Shown one piece after another: positions 1 through 9,400 of a stretch of 35,958 bases of DNA (positions within the stretch are counted from its first letter, which is position 1; each line of letters starts with the position of its first letter). The DNA is taken from contig JACDCD010000037.1 of assembly GCA_013694625.1 (NCBI GenBank), positions 1-35,958 of the forward strand. The letters run 5' to 3'. The translations under genes were made by a program, and so were the position numbers. The notes under the pieces were generated by a model, which was given only the letters and a program-made list of their open reading frames with translations, had not been told where the DNA came from and did not search any database. This DNA comes from Actinomycetota bacterium. Its GTDB lineage: Bacteria > Actinomycetota > CADDZG01 > WHSQ01.

Positions 1-704
1 GCCTGCCATTCCTCGGCTTTGCCGATGCGCGAATCCTCGGGTGGCGTCTGGCCCCTGCGGTACTTCCCTGTGAGGAATCCGGAGCCGAGTGGGCCCCATG
101 GAATAATGCCGAGTCCCGCCTCGAGGGCCGCATCCCTTACTTCGTAATCGACGTTGCGTTCGACCATCGAGTACTGGGGCTGCAACGAGACGAATCTTTC
201 GAAACCCCTGACGTCGGCAACATGCAGCGTCTGGGCGATCTGCCAACCGGAGAAGTTGGACAGGCCCAGATAACGGACCTTGCCCTGACGCACCAGATCG
301 GTGAGTGCCCCCATGGTCTCTTCCAGGGGAGTTGCGCCGTCCCAGGCGTGGACCTGATAGAGATCGATGTAATCCGTCCCGAGCCGCCTGAGGCTGGCTT
401 CGCATCCCTGCATGATGTGCTTGCGCGAGATACCGACGTCGTTCGGTCCATCTCCCATGGGAAAGCGGACCTTTGTCGCCAGGACGATGTCGTCCCGCTT
501 GTCTTTGATCCTGCGGCCTGTGATCTCCTCCGAAACCCCGGCCGAATAGACGTCGGCCGTGTCGATGAAGTTCCCTCCTGCATCGAGGAACAGGTCGACG
601 AGAGCATGGGAATCCGATTCGTCGATCTCCCGGCCGAAGGTCATCGTCCCCAAGCAGATCTCGGAAACCATCACCCCTGAACGTCCCAAACGCCGATACT
701 CCAT
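1..704 (-). CDS. aldo/keto reductase (3' end outside window)
   Basis: NAD(P)H-dependent oxidoreductase of the aldo/keto reductase superfamily, with a cytosolic TIM-barrel fold. I translated the minus strand from ATG at 704 and obtained 234 residues before the window edge; the family is usually about 310-330 aa, so roughly the last quarter is missing. The four catalytic positions are recognisable: Asp48 and Tyr53 in FIDTADVY, Lys78 in LATKV and His119 in YQVHAW. The [10 protein letters not shown] strand typical of the family also follows. A GGGAGG ribosome site lies a few bases upstream of the ATG, which decides the start. The gene is divergent from the phosphoesterase at 843. The substrate cannot be told; it resembles the general YajO/Tas-like stress or sugar-type reductases. 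Confidence 0.93.
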   Translation of the reverse strand, partial: MEYRRLGRSGVMVSEICLGTMTFGREIDESDSHALVDLFLDAGGNFIDTADVYSAGVSEEITGRRIKDKRDDIVLATKVRFPMGDGPNDVGISRKHIMQGCEASLRRLGTDYIDLYQVHAWDGATPLEETMGALTDLVRQGKVRYLGLSNFSGWQIAQTLHVADVRGFERFVSLQPQYSMVERNVDYEVRDAALEAGLGIIPWGPLGSGFLTGKYRRGQTPPEDSRIGKAEEWQ

Positions 705-842
705 ACCTTTGCCTCCCTATATCGCTGCCATGAACTGCCGAACGTTCCCTATCCAGATCCAACCCCGGCGCGCCTCCAGATAATCCTCGGCTTCGGCATC
801 TGTACGGCGGGAGGGTCGCGCGCCTCCTTCTAAGATCAATCG

Positions 843-1517
843 GTGACCCGCATCCTGGCGATGGCCGACGAGGTGGACAAGGTCCTCTATTCGAAGGAGT
901 GCCTGGCGCGCCTGAACCCCGATCTGGTGGTTGCCTGTGGAGACCTCCCAGGGGATTATCTCGAGTACATCGTCACGATGGCATCTGTCCCCCTGGTGTT
1001 CGTACCCGGCAACCACGACCCCGATCTGAGCCCTCGTCGCCCCGAGGAGGAACTGGCCGCATTCACACAGCCCTTCAGCTTCGATCGGGCCGGCCGTAAC
1101 CCGCCAGGACCGGCGGGATGCATCAACGCCGACGGACGCATCGTCGAATCGGCCGGCGTGGTGATCGCAGGCCTCGGCGGAAGCCACGCCTACAACTTCG
1201 GGCCGAACCAGTACACCGAGGCTCAGATGCGCCGCCGCACCCTGCGCCTCCAGGTCCGGGACCGGCTCAGGCGAGCAGGGAACCGGAAACCCATCGATCT
1301 GTTGATCACGCATGCACCTCCACTGGGCCTGGGAGACGAGGGGGATCTGGCCCACAGGGGGTTTGCCTGCTTTCACCCGTTGGTCCGATCCCTGGCGCCG
1401 GAATTGCTGGCTCACGGGCACGTCCATCCCTACGGTCAAAAACCCCCGGCCCACCATCTGGCGAATACCGAAGTGGTCAATGTCGTCGGCCACCGGCTGC
1501 TAGAACTGAGCCGATGA
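843..1517 (+). CDS. metallophosphoesterase, calcineurin-like
   Basis: Predicted 224-aa cytosolic metal-dependent phosphoesterase. Visible motifs in order are a GD motif in VVACGDLPGDY, GNHD in FVPGNHDPD, a THAPP strand and GHVH in LAHGHVHPYG. The first metal-binding motif, normally D-x-H near the N-terminus, reads MADEVD here, so the usual first-motif His is absent. I recall the same ADE-type start in other actinobacterial members, so it is probably a subfamily trait rather than decay. The start is GTG at 843; no better upstream start is seen. Its stop overlaps the ATG of the next gene by 4 bases (ATGA), implying translational coupling with the ParB-like protein. Substrate unknown. Confidence 0.85.
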   Translation: MTRILAMADEVDKVLYSKECLARLNPDLVVACGDLPGDYLEYIVTMASVPLVFVPGNHDPDLSPRRPEEELAAFTQPFSFDRAGRNPPGPAGCINADGRIVESAGVVIAGLGGSHAYNFGPNQYTEAQMRRRTLRLQVRDRLRRAGNRKPIDLLITHAPPLGLGDEGDLAHRGFACFHPLVRSLAPELLAHGHVHPYGQKPPAHHLANTEVVNVVGHRLLELSR

Positions 1518-2407
1518 GCTTTCACCCGCTACCGCAGCCGTCCACCTTCGAGAGGGCCCGGCGCAGGGAGGCCTACAGGCGCTTTGCCCGGGCGGTCAAA
1601 GGCCGGGGGGGCGGAGAGAACGAGCTTCTGCCCCTCGATGAGGTGAGGGAGCGCCTGCGCCTGTTCGAGCAAACCTACGTTGGCGTCCGTCCCATTCCGG
1701 TGGAGAAGGTCGTGGGCACCGCCGGGCGGTCCCAGGACTTCGATCGCAACTTTCTTCCCCGAAGGCGCGGGGTCAGCGAGCGCTGGAAGCGCGTCGAGCG
1801 GGTGTTCCCGGAGGGCGCCTTCCCACCCATCGTCGTCTACCAGCTCGGTGATTCGTACTTCGTCGTAGACGGGCATCACCGCGTGGCAATCGCCCGCCAG
1901 CGCGGCATGAGCTTCATCGACGCAGAGATCACCCGTCTCAACACCAGCTTCGAGCTTCCTCCGGACGCCGATATCGGCAGGATCATCCACGCCGAGCAGC
2001 AAAATCTGTTCATGGCGGAAAGCCACCTCGAACGGGCCCGCCCGGAGGCCATTATCGAGCTCGATCGCCCGGACGGCTATGCCGAGCTCCTCGAGCTCGT
2101 AAAGGCGCACGGTTACGACCTGGTGCAGGAACGGAGCGAGGTCATGTGTCCGGAGGAGGTCTCAGGCGATTGGTACGATCATGTCTATCTGCCCACGATC
2201 GACGCCATTCATCAGGAACAGCTGACAAAGGCCTTTCCCGGCGCTACCGACGGCGACATGTTCCTGTGGATCTACCACCGGCGGCGCTGCCTCTTTCCCG
2301 AGCAAGGCAGGATGCGGCTCGAAGACACCGTCCGGGACACGAGCGCCGAGAAGCTCGGGCACGGAAAGCGAGGGGCCGCCACCAGGGCGCTGGGGTTGTC
2401 GAGATAG
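1514..2407 (+). CDS. ParB/sulfiredoxin-fold domain protein
   Basis: A 297-aa protein. The open frame extends upstream to 1118, but the ATG at 1514 overlaps the stop of the phosphoesterase gene (ATGA) and starts a protein-like sequence, so I use it. The centre holds FPPIVVYQLGDSYFVVDGHH followed by RVAIARQRG, the pattern of the ParB N-terminal (nuclease-like) fold, whose DGHHR segment corresponds to the CTP/ATP-binding GxxR-type motif. An acidic helical C-terminal part follows, with no obvious helix-turn-helix, so it is not a classical chromosome-partitioning ParB. It may be a nucleotide-dependent regulator or enzyme acting with the phosphoesterase; that is inference. A hairpin follows the gene at 2446-2478. 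Confidence 0.82.
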   Translation: MSFHPLPQPSTFERARRREAYRRFARAVKGRGGGENELLPLDEVRERLRLFEQTYVGVRPIPVEKVVGTAGRSQDFDRNFLPRRRGVSERWKRVERVFPEGAFPPIVVYQLGDSYFVVDGHHRVAIARQRGMSFIDAEITRLNTSFELPPDADIGRIIHAEQQNLFMAESHLERARPEAIIELDRPDGYAELLELVKAHGYDLVQERSEVMCPEEVSGDWYDHVYLPTIDAIHQEQLTKAFPGATDGDMFLWIYHRRRCLFPEQGRMRLEDTVRDTSAEKLGHGKRGAATRALGLSR

Positions 2408-2445
2408 GAGGCCTGTACGCCTCCCGACCTCCCTCGGAGGGGCGC

Positions 2446-2478
2446 CCTCGCCGGCCCGGCGCCTCCGGGCCGGCGAGG
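2446..2478. terminator. strong hairpin between convergent genes, probable bidirectional terminator
   Basis: A perfect 14-bp stem (CCTCGCCGGCCCGG paired with CCGGGCCGGCGAGG) with a 5-base loop CGCCT lies between the stop of the ParB-like gene (2407) and the stop of aceE (2480). It reads equally in both directions. There is no T-run on either side, so if it terminates transcription it does so as the U-less hairpin type reported in high-GC actinobacteria. A smaller 6-bp hairpin (GGAGGC/GCCTCC) lies just before it at 2407-2424. Confidence 0.6.
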
Positions 2479-2479
2479 C

Positions 2480-5152
2480 TCAGGCGAACAGCGGGGAGGT
2501 CGTCTCGGGATCGATCTCGTAGCGCTTGATCGCCTCCGTCACCACCTCGGGTTTGATGTCCCCGGCCTCGGCCAGCAGCGCAAGTGTCGCCACGACGATG
2601 TGCTCTGCATCGATCTCGAAATGGCGCCTCAGGGCGGCCCGTGAATCCGAACGTCCGAAGCCATCGGTGCCGAGCGGCAAAAACCGGGCGGGCACCCACC
2701 GCGCCACCTGGTCGGAGACGGCTTTCATGGAATCACCGGCAGCTATAACCGGCCCGTCTTTGTTCTCGAAGCAACTTGTCAGGTAGGGGACACGCGGCGC
2801 TTCCTCGGGGTGCAGCCGGTTCCAACGCTCTGCCTCGAGGGCGTCGGTGCGAAGCTGTTGGTAGGAGGTCGCGCTCCAGACATCCGCGGCTACCTCATGA
2901 CGCTCTCCCAGGAGCTCCTGAGCGCGCAACACCTCCTGCATGATGGTCCCCGATCCGAGGAGCTGCGTCTTGTGCGGGCGATCGGCCTCGGCCTCGCGAA
3001 AGAGGTACAACCCGCGGAGAATCCCGTCTTCGACGTTCTCGGGCATCGCGGGCTGGCCGTACGCCTCGTTGTAGAGCGTCAGGTAGTAGAAGATGTCCTC
3101 TCCACCCTCGATCATCCTGGTCAGCCCGTTTCTGACGATTGCCGCTGTTTCGAACGCAAAGGCCGGATCGTAGGACAGACATACCGGGTTAGTCGTTGCA
3201 AGCAACAGTGAGTGGCCATCCTGGTGTTGCAGGCCTTCTCCGTTGAGAGTGGTGCGTCCGTACGTCGCCCCCAGCAAGAATCCGCGTCCGCGTTGGTCTC
3301 CGAACGACCAGATTAGGTCTCCGATACGTTGGAAGCCGAACATCGAATAGAAGGTGAAGAACGGAATCATGGTTTCGCCGTGCGATGCGTAAGAGGTGCC
3401 TGCCGCGGTGAAGGTCCCCATCGAGCCGGCCTCGGTGATGCCTTCCTCCATGATCTGACCTTGCTGCGATTCCCTGTATGCCAGCAGATGCTCGGCGTCA
3501 ACCGGCTCGTAGAGCTGGCCGTGCGCGGCATATATCTTGAACTCCGGGAACAACGACTCCATCCCGAAAGTGCGCGCCTCGTCGGGGATTATGGGAACGA
3601 TGCGCTTGCCGACGTTCTTGTCGCGCATGAGCTTCCGCAACAACCGAACAAACGCCATGGTTGTGGCGACAGGCTGCTTCGATCCCTTGGCGAACTCTGC
3701 GTACAGATCTTCCTTCGGTAGCTCGAGCTTGGAGGCAACCACCCTGCGCTCGGGCAAAAAACCCCCCAACGCCTTGCGGCGCGCCAGCAGGTACTCGACC
3801 TCCTTTGAGTCCTTGCCCGGGTGGTAGTAGGGGGCCTCGCCCTCGTGGATCTCCTCGTCCTTGATGGGAAGCTCGAGTCTGTCGCGGAAGACCTTCAGCT
3901 CCTCCATCGAAAGCTTCTTTACCTGGTGGGTCACGTTGCGGCCTTCGAATGCCCCCCCCAGCGCCCAACCCTTGACCGTCTTGGCGAGGATGACGGTCGG
4001 TGCATCGCCAAGCCCCACCGCCGAGGCATAGGCCGCATGCAGCTTCCGATAGTCGTGGCCACCCCGTCGCAATCTCCGGAGCTCTTCATCGGTCAGATGG
4101 GCACTCAGCTCCTTGAGCCTCGGATCGGAGCCAAAGAAGTTGGCTCTGACATATTCGCCCGATTCAACCGCAAGCTTCTGGAACTCTCCGTCCAGGGTGG
4201 TGTTCATCTTGTTGACGAGCACGCTGTCTTTGTCGCGTGCCAACAAGTCGTCCCATTCACGGCCCCAGATGACCTTGATGACGTTCCAGCCGGCGCCCCT
4301 GAAGATGGACTCGAGCTCTTGAATGACTTTTCCATTTCCACGCACGGGGCCATCCAGCCGCTGCAAATTGCAGTTCACCACGAAGGTCAGATTATCGAGC
4401 CCCTCGCGCGCCGCTATCGAAAGCGCTGCCATGGACTCGGGCTCGTCCATCTCGCCATCGCCCACGAACGCCCAGACGTGTTGGTCGGAGGTGTCCTTGA
4501 TACCCCGGTGCTGAAGGTACCGGTTGAAACGCGCCTGATAGATCGCATTGAGAGGGCTGAGCCCCATCGACACAGTCGGAAACTCCCAGAAGTCGGGCAT
4601 GAGCCGGGGATGCGGATAGGAGGACAGGCCGTCGCCGAATGCCTCTCGGCGGAAGCTGTCGAGCCGCTCCTCGCTGATGCGGCCCTCCAGAAAGGCGCGC
4701 GCATAGATGCCAGGTGTGCCGTGACCCTGAATGAAGACCTGATCCCCCCCGCCGGGATGATCTTTGCCCCGGAAAAAGTGATTGAAGCCGACCTCGTAGA
4801 GCGAAGCCGCCGACGCGTAGGTCGAGATGTGGCCGCCGATCCCGTCGTGGTGTTTGTTGGCGCGCGACACCATCACCGCTGCATTCCAACGGGTTATCAA
4901 ACGGATGCGCTTCTCGATGGCCTCGTCGCCGGGGAAGTAAGGTTCCTGCTCGGGCGAGATCGTGTTGATGTAGTTGGTGGACACCATCGAGGGCAAGCCC
5001 ACCTGCCGGCAGCGAGCCTCGTGCATGAGACGCGACAACAGGTAGCGGGCGCGCCCGGGTGAGTGATCGATGACCTGTGCCAACGCCTCGGTCCACTCTG
5101 CGGTTTCCTCCGGATCTATGTCCGGCAATTGATCTTTGAAGACGTCGTACAT
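2480..5152 (-). CDS. aceE: pyruvate dehydrogenase E1 component, homodimeric type
   Basis: Thiamine-diphosphate-dependent decarboxylase that oxidises pyruvate and acetylates the lipoyl group of E2, feeding acetyl-CoA to the TCA cycle. The 890-aa length and sequence fit single-chain (homodimeric) AceE. The ThDP/Mg motif GDGEMDE is at about residues 231-237, with the closing NCN at about 260-262. HDGIGGHIS and [17 protein letters not shown] upstream, and a transketolase-like pyrimidine domain with EGITEAGSM further on, are also typical. The frame could begin at a GTG at 5161, but a GGAG box lies 8 bases before the ATG at 5152 and overlaps that GTG, so ATG 5152 is preferred. No E2 or E3 gene is nearby. 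An inverted-repeat element lies just upstream at 5167-5196. Confidence 0.96.
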   Translation of the reverse strand: MYDVFKDQLPDIDPEETAEWTEALAQVIDHSPGRARYLLSRLMHEARCRQVGLPSMVSTNYINTISPEQEPYFPGDEAIEKRIRLITRWNAAVMVSRANKHHDGIGGHISTYASAASLYEVGFNHFFRGKDHPGGGDQVFIQGHGTPGIYARAFLEGRISEERLDSFRREAFGDGLSSYPHPRLMPDFWEFPTVSMGLSPLNAIYQARFNRYLQHRGIKDTSDQHVWAFVGDGEMDEPESMAALSIAAREGLDNLTFVVNCNLQRLDGPVRGNGKVIQELESIFRGAGWNVIKVIWGREWDDLLARDKDSVLVNKMNTTLDGEFQKLAVESGEYVRANFFGSDPRLKELSAHLTDEELRRLRRGGHDYRKLHAAYASAVGLGDAPTVILAKTVKGWALGGAFEGRNVTHQVKKLSMEELKVFRDRLELPIKDEEIHEGEAPYYHPGKDSKEVEYLLARRKALGGFLPERRVVASKLELPKEDLYAEFAKGSKQPVATTMAFVRLLRKLMRDKNVGKRIVPIIPDEARTFGMESLFPEFKIYAAHGQLYEPVDAEHLLAYRESQQGQIMEEGITEAGSMGTFTAAGTSYASHGETMIPFFTFYSMFGFQRIGDLIWSFGDQRGRGFLLGATYGRTTLNGEGLQHQDGHSLLLATTNPVCLSYDPAFAFETAAIVRNGLTRMIEGGEDIFYYLTLYNEAYGQPAMPENVEDGILRGLYLFREAEADRPHKTQLLGSGTIMQEVLRAQELLGERHEVAADVWSATSYQQLRTDALEAERWNRLHPEEAPRVPYLTSCFENKDGPVIAAGDSMKAVSDQVARWVPARFLPLGTDGFGRSDSRAALRRHFEIDAEHIVVATLALLAEAGDIKPEVVTEAIKRYEIDPETTSPLFA

Positions 5153-5166
5153 GCGGCTCACTCCAA

Positions 5167-5196
5167 CCTAGACGGATCGGCCGATACCAGACTAGG
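5167..5196. promoter_or_regulatory. interrupted dyad upstream of aceE, possible operator
   Basis: Two nested inverted repeats share one centre: an outer pair CCTAG (5167-5171) and CTAGG (5192-5196), and an inner perfect 10-base palindrome ATCGGCCGAT (5176-5185). The element ends about 15 bases before the aceE ATG on the minus strand, so it could be an operator or a 5' leader stem. The rest of the 205-base space between aceE and vapC shows no gene and no convincing sigma-70 promoter. Confidence 0.35.
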
Positions 5197-5357
5197 CCCA
5201 ATCGGAGGAGTACCTGACCCCGTCCCAAGGACGGCCCCAGGGGACCCACCTCGTCGACAACATCTTTCCGCCGGGAGAGCGCGGGATCTGATCCTCGATA
5301 AGGGAGCGGACCATTCGATGCTCAGATAGCCTTGTGTATACCGGAGCGGCGGCGAAG

Positions 5358-5735
5358 CTAGCGCAAGTCCTCGGCCCTCCACTCGCCGTCACAGCCGAGA
5401 ATCTCGGGATCTCCCGTGAGGAGCACCGCATCGTGGGCTTGCGCGGTCGCGATGGCGAATGCGTCTGCGAACGCCAAGGGATGCGCTGCCTTGATCGCGG
5501 CAGCTTCGAGCACCCGAGCCGGGGAGGCGAGGTCGAGGATGACCCTGGAGCGCACATCGTTGACGGTCGCGTAAGCCGCTGTGCGCCCAGCCGATCTGTG
5601 GACGATATAAAACACCTCGCCGAGGTTGATCCAGTTCATGACCGGGCGCTCTTGAAATGTCCCCTCCACTCGTGTTGCGGCGGGGTCAGCTCCTTCGAGC
5701 CAGCGCAGAACCGCCCAGGAATCCAGGCAGATCAG
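5358..5735 (-). CDS. PIN-domain toxin, VapC-like, CTG start
   Basis: PIN-domain ribonuclease, the toxin of a type II toxin-antitoxin pair. From a CTG at 5735 the product is 125 aa and carries the whole PIN acidic set: Asp5 in LICLDSWAVL, Glu40 in NLGEVFY, Asp91 in FADAFAIATA and Asp109 in LTGDPEI. The first conventional start in this frame is GTG at 5669, which would delete the first 22 residues including Asp5. No ATG, GTG or TTG exists between the upstream in-frame TGA and that GTG. The CTG overlaps the antitoxin stop (CTGA, as ATGA would) and has GGAG five bases ahead, so I take it as the real start. It is probably translated by coupling to the antitoxin and probably autoregulated by the complex. 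Confidence 0.85.
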   Translation of the reverse strand: MICLDSWAVLRWLEGADPAATRVEGTFQERPVMNWINLGEVFYIVHRSAGRTAAYATVNDVRSRVILDLASPARVLEAAAIKAAHPLAFADAFAIATAQAHDAVLLTGDPEILGCDGEWRAEDLR

Positions 5736-5947
5736 CGAGGCTCCGATCGCCGGTCGGCCTCGAGGGCGCCGACGAGATCAAGCCCCCGAAACGCGCCCCG
5801 CAGGGAACGGGATGATCGAGCGGGTGCAACATGGACACCTCGTCGATCGAGAGTGAAAACGACCTCGTCGCCGGGTTCCAGACCGAGCTGGTTCCGCATC
5901 GCCTTGGGGATCACGACCTGGCCCTTGGGTCCCACCTTGTGAGTCAT
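5732..5947 (-). CDS. AbrB/SpoVT-type antitoxin, VapB-like
   Basis: A 71-aa antitoxin partner of the PIN toxin. The N-terminal half is a swapped-hairpin AbrB-type DNA-binding domain: THKVGPKGQVVIPKAMRNQL, then a GLEPGDEVVF strand. The charged C-terminal tail (roughly residues 45-71) is the expected toxin-binding region. A GTG at 5953 is also in frame, but ATG 5947 gives the standard family start. TATACT ends six bases before this ATG and no ribosome site is visible, so the message may be leaderless. The stop overlaps the toxin start by three bases. It probably represses its own promoter together with VapC, as is known for this family. Confidence 0.9.
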   Translation of the reverse strand: MTHKVGPKGQVVIPKAMRNQLGLEPGDEVVFTLDRRGVHVAPARSSRSLRGAFRGLDLVGALEADRRSEPR

Positions 5948-5953
5948 ACCCAC

Positions 5954-5959
5954 AGTATA
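5954..5959 (-). promoter_or_regulatory. putative -10 box of vapBC (leaderless)
   Basis: On the minus strand TATACT (one mismatch to TATAAT) is followed by six bases and then the vapB ATG. This places the likely transcription start on the A of the start codon. No good -35 box is seen at 16-18 bases. The box lies immediately downstream of the premature nei stop codon at 5962-5964. Confidence 0.45.
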
Positions 5960-5961
5960 AC

Positions 5962-6483
5962 CTATGTTCGCCCTGCCTCACACTTGTAGACGTTGCCGAG
6001 CCCCGCCATCACGGTCTGGTCGAGAAGGGCCTCGCCGAGGGGCCGGCCACCCTGCGCCTCAACGCGCCGGAGCGCCTCGTCCGGGTCCCAATCGGAGCCG
6101 AGCAGATCAGGGCCGAGATGGCCCACAGCCTCATGCTCGCCGGTCGTCGGGATGACCTCGGTGACGGCCAACCTGAAACCGACGGCCACCGACCGCCGGG
6201 TCTCGAGCACGGCACGAGCCTGGGAGGCAGGCGCCCGCCAGCGTTCTCCGGGCCGGTATAGCTGCCAGACGCCGTCCATCATGAAATGGGTGTGCAGCGT
6301 CATCCCATCTTCGATTCGAAAGAGCAGATGCTTGCCGCGCGCAGCGACCTCCAGGACGCGGCGGCCCGAAAGATCCACCGTCGCAAAACGGGGAACGCGG
6401 ATATCGGTCCTGGTAAGGGTTTGGCCGGCGAGGGCGCCGTCCAGGCGCGTCGCAGCCAGGTGGACGGTGTCTCCTTCAGGCAC
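5962..6483 (-). pseudogene. nei: Nei/Fpg-family DNA glycosylase, 3'-truncated
   Basis: N-terminal two thirds of an endonuclease VIII/formamidopyrimidine-DNA glycosylase (base-excision repair of oxidised bases). GTG at 6483 gives MPEGDTVHLAA, with the Pro2/Glu3 active-site pair, followed by the beta-sandwich (GKHLLFRIEDGMTLHTHFMM) and the first part of the helix-two-turn-helix (LLDQTVMAGLGNVYKCE). The family then needs about 80-100 more residues including a zinc finger. Here the frame runs AGRT and stops at 5962 after 173 aa. No remnant of the missing tail is seen in other frames; vapBC begins at once. The start overlaps the lhr stop by 8 bases, so it was an lhr-nei operon. It is probably inactive, since the zinc finger contributes to DNA binding in this family. 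Confidence 0.85.
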
Positions 6484-9400
6484 GAACTCGCAGTCCCTTG
6501 GAGGTCGGCCGAAACCCCGCTTCGATCAACGCACGCGCAAAGGGCGTATCGAAGACAGCTTCTCCGTCGGCCTTCTCGACTGCCAGCCGCCCCAGGAGGC
6601 CATCCCGTGCCGCCAGCGCAAGCGAATCCGCCGCCGACCTGAGGACCTCGGGGTCGTCAGAATAGGATAGAAGCGTACGCCCGCCCCGTTCGACATAAAC
6701 TGCCAGATTGCCGTCGACGAGAGCGACGACGGCCCCCGCCTTTCTCCCGGGCCGGTGACCTGTGGTCTCCTCATCGCGCCGTGGCCACCCCAAGGCCGCG
6801 CCGTAGGGATTGGCTGGATCGGTTGCTGCGAGAACCTGGGTGACGGGCCCTCCGCGAGGCTCGGCCACTGCCCGCATGCGGTCGACCGCGCCGGGCAGGG
6901 CGAACTGGGCGCCACCCAGCCCGTCGACGAAGTAACCGCGCCGGCACCGGCCCGCCTCCTCGAGCGCCTTCAGGACCGGGTACACGGCGGCCCAGCCTCC
7001 GGGGACACCCTCGGCCACCACCGAACCCCGGGTGAGAACCCCGTAACGCTCGAGCATCTGCTCGGCCAGAGCATGCAGGCGTCGCGTCGGCGACTCCTCG
7101 CGCACGGGGACGAGGCTCCATCGACCGGCGGCCTCAGGCGGCCCGCCACGGACCGGGAGCCCAGGGCGACGCCCCCGGCCGGGGTGCTGCCGCCTTGATC
7201 TTCCCCTCGGCGCGGTAAGTGCCCGAAGAGGCGCCAAGGTGTCGTTGGTGACGAGACCGGCCCATACCGACTCCCACAGCCCGAGCAACAGCGCACTGTC
7301 ATCCTGAGATCCGACCGCGTCCGAGATCTGCCGGAAGAACAGCGCCCCTCCTCGATCGAGGGCCTCGTGGATCGCAGACGCCTCGTCCGACAACGCCTCC
7401 GGCGGCGCCTCCGGGATCAGGAGCGAAGCTGCCTCCGCAAGCGCGAGCCGCACCCAGCCGTCGTCGCTGCCGATCGCCCCGGCTCCGGCCCACACGACGT
7501 CGCCGGAGGCGCCCAACTCGTCCAGGGTCGCAGGAAGGTAGCCGGGCAATCGGCTCGCCAGCACCTGCCGCTCGAGAACCGACGCGGGGATCGGCGAGCC
7601 CTGGAGCTTTTCGACGATGTCGAGAACCGCGCCCCTTCCCCTCTCCCGCCGTCCGGACACACCCACTCCGTGCCACACCAGCGAAAAGGCCGCAAGCCTG
7701 GACGGGGCGGCCGGCTCGATGGCCCGGCGCCACGCGGCCAGAGACCGGCGGCGCAACCGTCTGAGAACCTCGGCGTCGATCCACTCCCTGGCCATGCCGC
7801 CGGGACGGAACTCACCCTCGACCACGCGCCCGGCCACCTCCAGCGCCCGCAGTGCGCCGGCCACAACCGCCTGCCCAAGTCCCAGTCGCACGGCCGGCTC
7901 GGCCGCCTCGAAGGGCCCGTGGGTGCGCGCGTAGCGTGCGACAAGATCGCCCAGGGGGTCACCCACCGGCTCCAGAAGGGCCTGGGGGATCCCGACCGGC
8001 AGAGCGCTCCCCAGTGCATCCCGAAAACGTCCGGCATCTTCGATTGCGGCCCATCGAGGGGCTCCGGCGATGCGAAGCTCGACGGCGCGCCGCGTACCCC
8101 GTAGCCGCTCGAGCCATTCCGGGACCGCCTCGGGATCGCCCACCCTCGCTGCGATCTCCGCCGCGCTGAGGTCGCCGATCATTCTGAGAAGATCGTGCAG
8201 CTCGTCCGGGTTGCGTGCTTTGCGCTCGTCTGTGAGCCTCTGGAGCTCCAGCTCGACCTCGCCGAGTGCGGCCGGGTCGAGTAGATCGCGCAGCTCTTCG
8301 TGGCCGAGAAGCTCGGACAAAAGCGAACGGTCTAGTGACAGAGCCTGAGCGCGCCGCTCGGCGAGGGGAGCATCGCCCTCATACATGAACGCGCTCACAT
8401 AACCGAACTGCAGCGACGAAGCAAACGGCGAGGGGGTGGCGGTTTCGACCTCGACGACCCTTATGGAGCGCGACCTTATGTCGGTCATGAGCTCGGTCAG
8501 GCCGGGTAGATCGAAGACGTCCTGCAAACACTCCCGGTAGGTTTCGAGCATCACCGGGAAAGAGGCGTACTTGGACGCCACCTGGAGCAGATGGGCGCTC
8601 CTTTGCCGCTGCTGCCACAGCGGCGTGCGAGAGCCCGGACGTCTCCTGGGAAGCAACAGCGAACGTGCGGCGCACTCTCGGAAGCGGCTGGCGAACAACG
8701 GGCTGCGTCCCACCTCCTCCACGACGAGATCATGGATCTCCTCGGGGTCGAAGAGAGCGAACGAAGACGGTGGAGCCTCTTCGGCTTCGGGCAGGCGCAC
8801 AACGATGCCGTCATCGGTATAGATGCACTGAACCTCGAGCCCGGTCGAGCTTGCAAGGCGGGCTTCGATTGCCTGAGCCCAGGGCGCGTGAACCCTCGCC
8901 CCGAACGGAGAGTGGATGCACACCCTCCAGTCCCCGAGCTCATCCCGGAAGCGCTCGAGCACCAAGGTGCGGTCGTCGGGCAGCACACCGGTTGCACTCT
9001 GTTGCTCGGCGAGGTACCCGATCAGGTTGGTGCCGGCAAGCTCGTCGAGCCCGGCGCGCCGGAGCCGGGCGCGTTGGACGTCTGGGTCCATCCTCGCCAG
9101 CTCTCCGACGAAGGCACCGAGGGCGCGCCCCAGCTCGAGCGGGCGACCCGGTGCGTCGCCGTGCCAGAAAGGCATCTTGCCGGGCTGTCCCGGAGCAGGA
9201 GTGACCACGACGCGATCCGGAGTGATGTCCTCGATCAGCCAACTCGACGACCCGAGCATGAAGACCTCGCCGACGCGGCTCTCATAGACCATCTCCTCGT
9301 CCAGCTCCCCCACCCTCGCCTGCTTGGCCCCTGCAAGGAAGACCCCGAACAATCCCCGGTCCGGGATGGTGCCGCCGGAGGTCACCGCCAGGCGCCCGGC

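Noticed and set aside
1118-1513. N-terminal extension of the ParB-like protein
   Set aside because: It lies inside the phosphoesterase gene in another frame, is Arg/Pro-rich, and the ATGA overlap gives a better start.
3821-5062. 413-codon plus-strand open frame
   Set aside because: It is the antisense of aceE, whose minus-strand product has all ThDP-enzyme motifs; the plus-strand translation shows no family pattern.
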